Below are positions 60,879-64,000 of a stretch of DNA of 64,000 nt, in pieces. The stretch is from contig NZ_JNJA01000002.1 of NCBI RefSeq assembly GCF_000702665.1, positions 1 to 64,000 of the forward strand, given 5' to 3'. A program made the position numbers and the translations under genes. Below the pieces are notes generated by a model. It was not told the origin of the DNA. It saw nothing but the letters and a program-made list of their open reading frames with translations, and did no database searches. How positions within the stretch are numbered: position 1 is the first letter of the stretch; each line of letters begins with the position of its first letter. This DNA comes from Solidesulfovibrio alcoholivorans DSM 5433 (GTDB taxonomy: Bacteria > Desulfobacterota > Desulfovibrionia > Desulfovibrionales > Desulfovibrionaceae).

Positions 60879-61142
60879 CTATACGCCGCCAATGATTCCC
60901 GCCCGCCGCAGAACGGCAAGCGTGGTGTCGAGGTCCCCATCGGCTTTACTGGCCGAGGCAACCAGCTCCTTCACCCATTTCTTCTGCAGCCCGTCCGCGA
61001 TGCGCTTCACGTCCTCGACCACGGCGGGATCGGACAAGATGGCCTTGGCCACGGCTTCGACCTGCCGGTAATCCTTGAGGCGCTTGTCTTCCTTGCGGCG
61101 TTCCGAGGCCACCAGCAGCTTGTGGAGAAAGAAGGCCGCCAT
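60879..61142 (-). CDS. Small hypothetical protein, 87 aa
   Basis: MAAFFLHKLLVASERRKEDKRLKDY then a helical, charged soluble domain ending LAVLRRAGIIGGV. No recognised family. The ATG at 61140-61142 has a weak ribosome-binding site; an in-frame GTG at 61154 is an alternative start. Confidence 0.5.
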   Translation of the reverse strand: MAAFFLHKLLVASERRKEDKRLKDYRQVEAVAKAILSDPAVVEDVKRIADGLQKKWVKELVASASKADGDLDTTLAVLRRAGIIGGV

Positions 61143-61638
61143 GGATGGAACCACTACCCGGCCGAGGTCCCGGGCTTGGGCTGAAAATAGCCCAGGCCCA
61201 CGGGGAAGGGAAGGCCGGCCCGTGGAGGCTGCCCCCAGCCCCTGTCCCCGTGCATGGTCCCACCGAACACCCTCCTCCGTGCCGGTTCGCCCGACCGCGG
61301 GGGGTATCCGTCAACATAATGAAAATTCCCGCGCGCTTGAGGTGGCGATTGCTCAGGCGGCCCGGAGTGGAATCGTGCCGCTCCCCACCCCTCGTCGCCG
61401 ACCGCCACGAGCGGCGGGGGAGGCCCCTGGCGGATGTGCGTGCCGTCGGCGGCCGATTTGCATGAATCAGGCAAATATTGAAGAGGATCGTGCTATCCGC
61501 GTTTTTCGGGATCACGTAAAGGAGAGCTTGAGTGATTTCTCTTCGGTTCTCGGGACTGCGGCCTGTCGCGTCCGTTCCCGGAGCCCGGGCGAGATCCTCG
61601 TACCCTGATGGAACACTTTGCGGAGAAACGAGGTTGTG
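61143..61638. other. Intergenic region upstream of the Tat-dependent molybdenum hydroxylase
   Basis: About 496 bases. It contains the second copy of the 18-bp repeat (61182-61199), which here can form a short hairpin GGGCT/AGCCC, and otherwise no ORF with a ribosome-binding site. The promoter of the oxidoreductase genes should lie here but no clear -35/-10 pair was found. Confidence 0.4.
61182..61199 (+). repeat. 18-bp direct repeat, right copy
   Basis: Same sequence as at 60307-60324. In this copy the preceding bases make it part of a hairpin (TTGGGCT...AGCCCAG). Confidence 0.6.
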
Positions 61639-62265
61639 ATGTGCGATTGTGAAACCGGAGCGAACAGGCCCGGGGGCATGACCCGACGCCAGTTCATCAA
61701 AAGCGTGATCGCCGCGGGAGTGGTCTCGTTTTCGGGCTCGCTTTTCGCGGGGCCGGCCGGGGCCGGGCCCAAGGCCACGTCTGGCGGCGTGGAACGGCTC
61801 CTCACCTTGAACGTCAACGGCCAGCAGCGCCGGGTGGACGTCATGCCCAATGAAACGCTGGCCCAGACGCTGCGTGGCAAACTCGGGCTCACGGGGCTCA
61901 AGATCGGCTGCGACCGGGCCGAATGCGGGGCCTGCACCGTGCTGATCGACGACGTGCCCCAATACTCCTGCTCGCTCCTCACGCACAGCGTCCGGGGCCG
62001 GAAAATCCTGACCGTCGAAGGGCTGGCCCGGGCCGACGGGACACTCCATCCCCTGCAGCGGGGAGCCCTCGAGGAACAGGCCTTCCAGTGCGGCTACTGC
62101 GCGCCGGGGTTTCTTCTGGCCACGCTCGGCTATCTCAAAACCAATCCCGCGCCGACGCGGCAGGAACTGGCCCACGGCATCTCGGGCAACCTCTGCCGCT
62201 GCCAGGATTACGACAAGATCCTCACCGGCCTCATGCGCGGGGCCGCGTACATGAGGGAGGGCTAG
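61639..62265 (+). CDS. Tat-exported [2Fe-2S] subunit of an aldehyde/xanthine-type molybdenum hydroxylase
   Basis: 208 aa. Tat motif MTRRQFIKSVI then an Ala/Gly-rich hydrophobic stretch ending near AGA. Plant-type [2Fe-2S] ligands GCDRAECGACTVL plus the C of YSCSLL, then the second cluster domain CGYCAPGF and CRCQDY. It passes electrons from the Mo centre to an acceptor. The catalytic subunit follows 3 bases downstream and has no signal of its own, so it must be exported with this subunit. Confidence 0.9.
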   Translation: MCDCETGANRPGGMTRRQFIKSVIAAGVVSFSGSLFAGPAGAGPKATSGGVERLLTLNVNGQQRRVDVMPNETLAQTLRGKLGLTGLKIGCDRAECGACTVLIDDVPQYSCSLLTHSVRGRKILTVEGLARADGTLHPLQRGALEEQAFQCGYCAPGFLLATLGYLKTNPAPTRQELAHGISGNLCRCQDYDKILTGLMRGAAYMREG

Positions 62266-62268
62266 GCC

Positions 62269-64000
62269 ATGGCCGCATACGACGCCCTTTTCACCCCAAA
62301 GCTGACCGGGCGCGATTACGTCACGCCCGACCTGCGCGCCAAGCTGACCGGCCAGGCCCGCTACGCCGACGATTTCCGCGCCGAAGGCATGCTCGTGTGC
62401 CGGCTGCTCACAAGCCCCATGCCCCACGCCAAGGTCACGCGCCTGGACACGCGGGCCGCCCTGGCCCTGCCCGGGGTGCGGGCCATCCTCACCGCGGACG
62501 AACTGCCGAAGCCGGCCGACAGCGTCACCGACAGGGGCGAGGTCATCAAGGCAAGCCCCTGGGCCGAACCGGCCCTGACCATGGAGCCGCTTTACCAGGG
62601 CGAACCCATCCTGGCCGTGGCGGCCGTGGACGAGGCGACCGCGGTGGCCGCCCTCGAGGCCGTCGAGATCGACTTCGAGCCGCTGCCCTTCGTCGTCGAT
62701 CCGCTGGACAGCCTGCGCCCCGACGGCCCCAACGCCCGCCTCGGCGGCAACGCCTGGCTGCCGCCCGGGAAAGGTACGCCGCAAGCGGCGGTCGGCGAAT
62801 GCAAATGGACCCGAAGCGATTTCGCGGCCGCCGGACCCGGCCAACTGCCCATGGGCAAAACACCCGGGGATTGGTCTTACGGCGACGTCGAAGCGGGGCT
62901 AAAAAAGGCCGACCTCGTCCTCGACGAAACCTTCGTCACGCCCAACGTCAGCCATCAGGCGCTCGAGACCCGTTCGACCCTGGCCTGGTGGGAAAACGGC
63001 AAGCTCCATCTCGCAGCCGGCACCCAGAGCACCATCCAGACCGTGCCCGCCATCGCCCGCTGGATGCACATGGACCCAAGCGACATCGTTTTCGTCAGCG
63101 AATACACGGGCGGGGGATTCGGCGGCAAGATCACGGCCTCCATCGTGGTCATCATCCCGGCGCTTCTGGCCAAAAAGGCCAAGGCCCCGGTCATGATGCG
63201 CATCACCCGCGAAGACGAGCAAGCTGTCGGCCGGGCCCGCCCGAGCCTGATCGGGCGCATGCGGGCGGGGTTTTCCAGGCAGGGGCGGCTCACGGCCCTG
63301 GATATGCTCGTGGTCATGGACAACGGCCCCTATGAGGAGCAGTTCGACGCCCGCAGCAGCGGGCGCATGGCTTCGCTGCTCTACCAGCCCCAGGCCATGC
63401 GCTGGCGCGGCGTAAGCGTGCTTACCAACACGCCGACCCGGGGCGCGCAGACGTCGCCCGGGGGGCTGCAGGCCCAGGCCTTCATGGGGCCGGTCCTGGC
63501 CAAGGCCGCCCGCCGCCTCGGGCTCGATCCTTTGGCCGTGTGCCGCATCAATTCCCCCGAAGGCCGGGCGCCGGTCGGGCCTCCCGAACCTGATGGCAGC
63601 CGGAATACGGCCACCAGCGCCTTCGTCAAGGAGGCCCTCGACCAGGGGGCGAAAGCCTTCGACTGGCAGGCGCGCCGCAACCGTCCCGCGCCGCAGGGGT
63701 CGCTGCGGCACGGCATCGGCGTGGCCACGGGCTGTTTCGTGGCCGGCACCATCGGTTTCGACGGCCTGTTCGTCATCACGCCCGAAGGCCGCCTGCGCAT
63801 CCATTCCGGCGTCGGCAACCTCGGTACGGAATCGTTTTCCGACGTGCAACGCGTGGTGGCCGACGCCCTGGACGTGCCCTGGGAAGCCTGCGAGATCCTC
63901 TGGGGCGATACCGGGAAGCATCTGGGCTGGAGCTGCGTTTCCGGCGGCAGCCAGACCATCCACGCCATGTCCCGGGCCGCCCTGGCGGCCAGCCTTGACG
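62269..64000 (+). CDS. Molybdopterin-binding catalytic subunit, xanthine dehydrogenase family (cut by window end)
   Basis: 577 codons of a protein that normally reaches about 720-760. TGQARYADDFRAEGMLVCRLLTS and MEPLYQGEPILAVAA open the aldehyde-oxidase a/b-hammerhead domain; FVSEYTGGGFGGKI and the TGDTGK-like end point to the Mo-pterin binding domain. No signal peptide: the N-terminus MAAYDALFTPKLTG is soluble, so it likely hitchhikes through Tat with the small subunit. Substrate, probably an aldehyde or aromatic N-heterocycle, is open. Confidence 0.88.
   Translation, partial: MAAYDALFTPKLTGRDYVTPDLRAKLTGQARYADDFRAEGMLVCRLLTSPMPHAKVTRLDTRAALALPGVRAILTADELPKPADSVTDRGEVIKASPWAEPALTMEPLYQGEPILAVAAVDEATAVAALEAVEIDFEPLPFVVDPLDSLRPDGPNARLGGNAWLPPGKGTPQAAVGECKWTRSDFAAAGPGQLPMGKTPGDWSYGDVEAGLKKADLVLDETFVTPNVSHQALETRSTLAWWENGKLHLAAGTQSTIQTVPAIARWMHMDPSDIVFVSEYTGGGFGGKITASIVVIIPALLAKKAKAPVMMRITREDEQAVGRARPSLIGRMRAGFSRQGRLTALDMLVVMDNGPYEEQFDARSSGRMASLLYQPQAMRWRGVSVLTNTPTRGAQTSPGGLQAQAFMGPVLAKAARRLGLDPLAVCRINSPEGRAPVGPPEPDGSRNTATSAFVKEALDQGAKAFDWQARRNRPAPQGSLRHGIGVATGCFVAGTIGFDGLFVITPEGRLRIHSGVGNLGTESFSDVQRVVADALDVPWEACEILWGDTGKHLGWSCVSGGSQTIHAMSRAALAASLD

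Overview
This 64-kb window is GC-rich chromosomal DNA, most likely from a Desulfovibrionales sulfate reducer of the Desulfovibrio/Solidesulfovibrio type. The placement rests on gene content: a homotrimeric-type outer-membrane porin, a tungsten/molybdenum aldehyde oxidoreductase repertoire, a MucR-type zinc-finger regulator, and TrmD fused to an extra RNA-methyltransferase domain. Family-level placement is an inference; genus is a guess. Both window ends cut genes: a porin at the left, a molybdopterin oxidoreductase subunit at the right.

Layout. 0-3 kb: a porin start, then a translationally coupled 2-hydroxyacyl-CoA-dehydratase-like (double-cubane) protein and its ATP-driven activator. 3.4-8.9 kb: a compact same-strand cluster of a small membrane protein, a DUF6599-like protein, a Tat-exported DUF362 protein, a NapH-like membrane polyferredoxin and a Tat-exported aldo/keto reductase; together it looks like an uncharacterised envelope redox module. 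9-16 kb: a secreted beta-helix protein, a MacA/MacB-like efflux operon, a small secreted protein and a phosphomannomutase/phosphoglucomutase. 16-19.3 kb: hflK-hflC followed by secF without secD. 19.3-26.6 kb: a secreted CBM2-like/TIM-barrel-like protein, a lipoprotein, an octapeptide-repeat protein, a degenerate receiver-TPR protein, GAPDH and small envelope proteins. 26.7-35.7 kb: tamB-tamA and a P2-type cation ATPase.

35.8-43.7 kb: a c-di-GMP-related operon (receiver-HD-GYP, then receiver-histidine kinase), an O-methyltransferase-like protein, an unknown protein, a divergent aldehyde:ferredoxin oxidoreductase overlapping a class II aldolase-like gene, and a family 2 glycosyltransferase. 43.7-45.7 kb: an alkylation-repair operon (Ada/AraC/AlkA fusion plus Ogt). 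46-50.3 kb: HtpG, two Hsp20 proteins, MucR-like regulator and HU. 50.4-52 kb: an AT-rich island with a polymorphic toxin type 44 protein convergent with an unknown membrane protein. 52-59.4 kb: conserved housekeeping genes (tmk, YhaM-like, surE, a GGDEF response regulator, trmD, rplS, rnhB, yraN). 59.4-64 kb: tRNA-Phe with flanks that resemble an integration scar, small genes, and a Tat-dependent molybdenum hydroxylase.

The best candidates for undescribed biology are the 3.4-8.9 kb redox module, the toxin island at 50.4-52 kb, the small octapeptide-repeat protein at 22 kb, and a family of intergenic GC-rich repeats, one copy of which supplies the ribosome-binding site of yraN. No CRISPR array, rRNA operon, transposase or integrase was seen.
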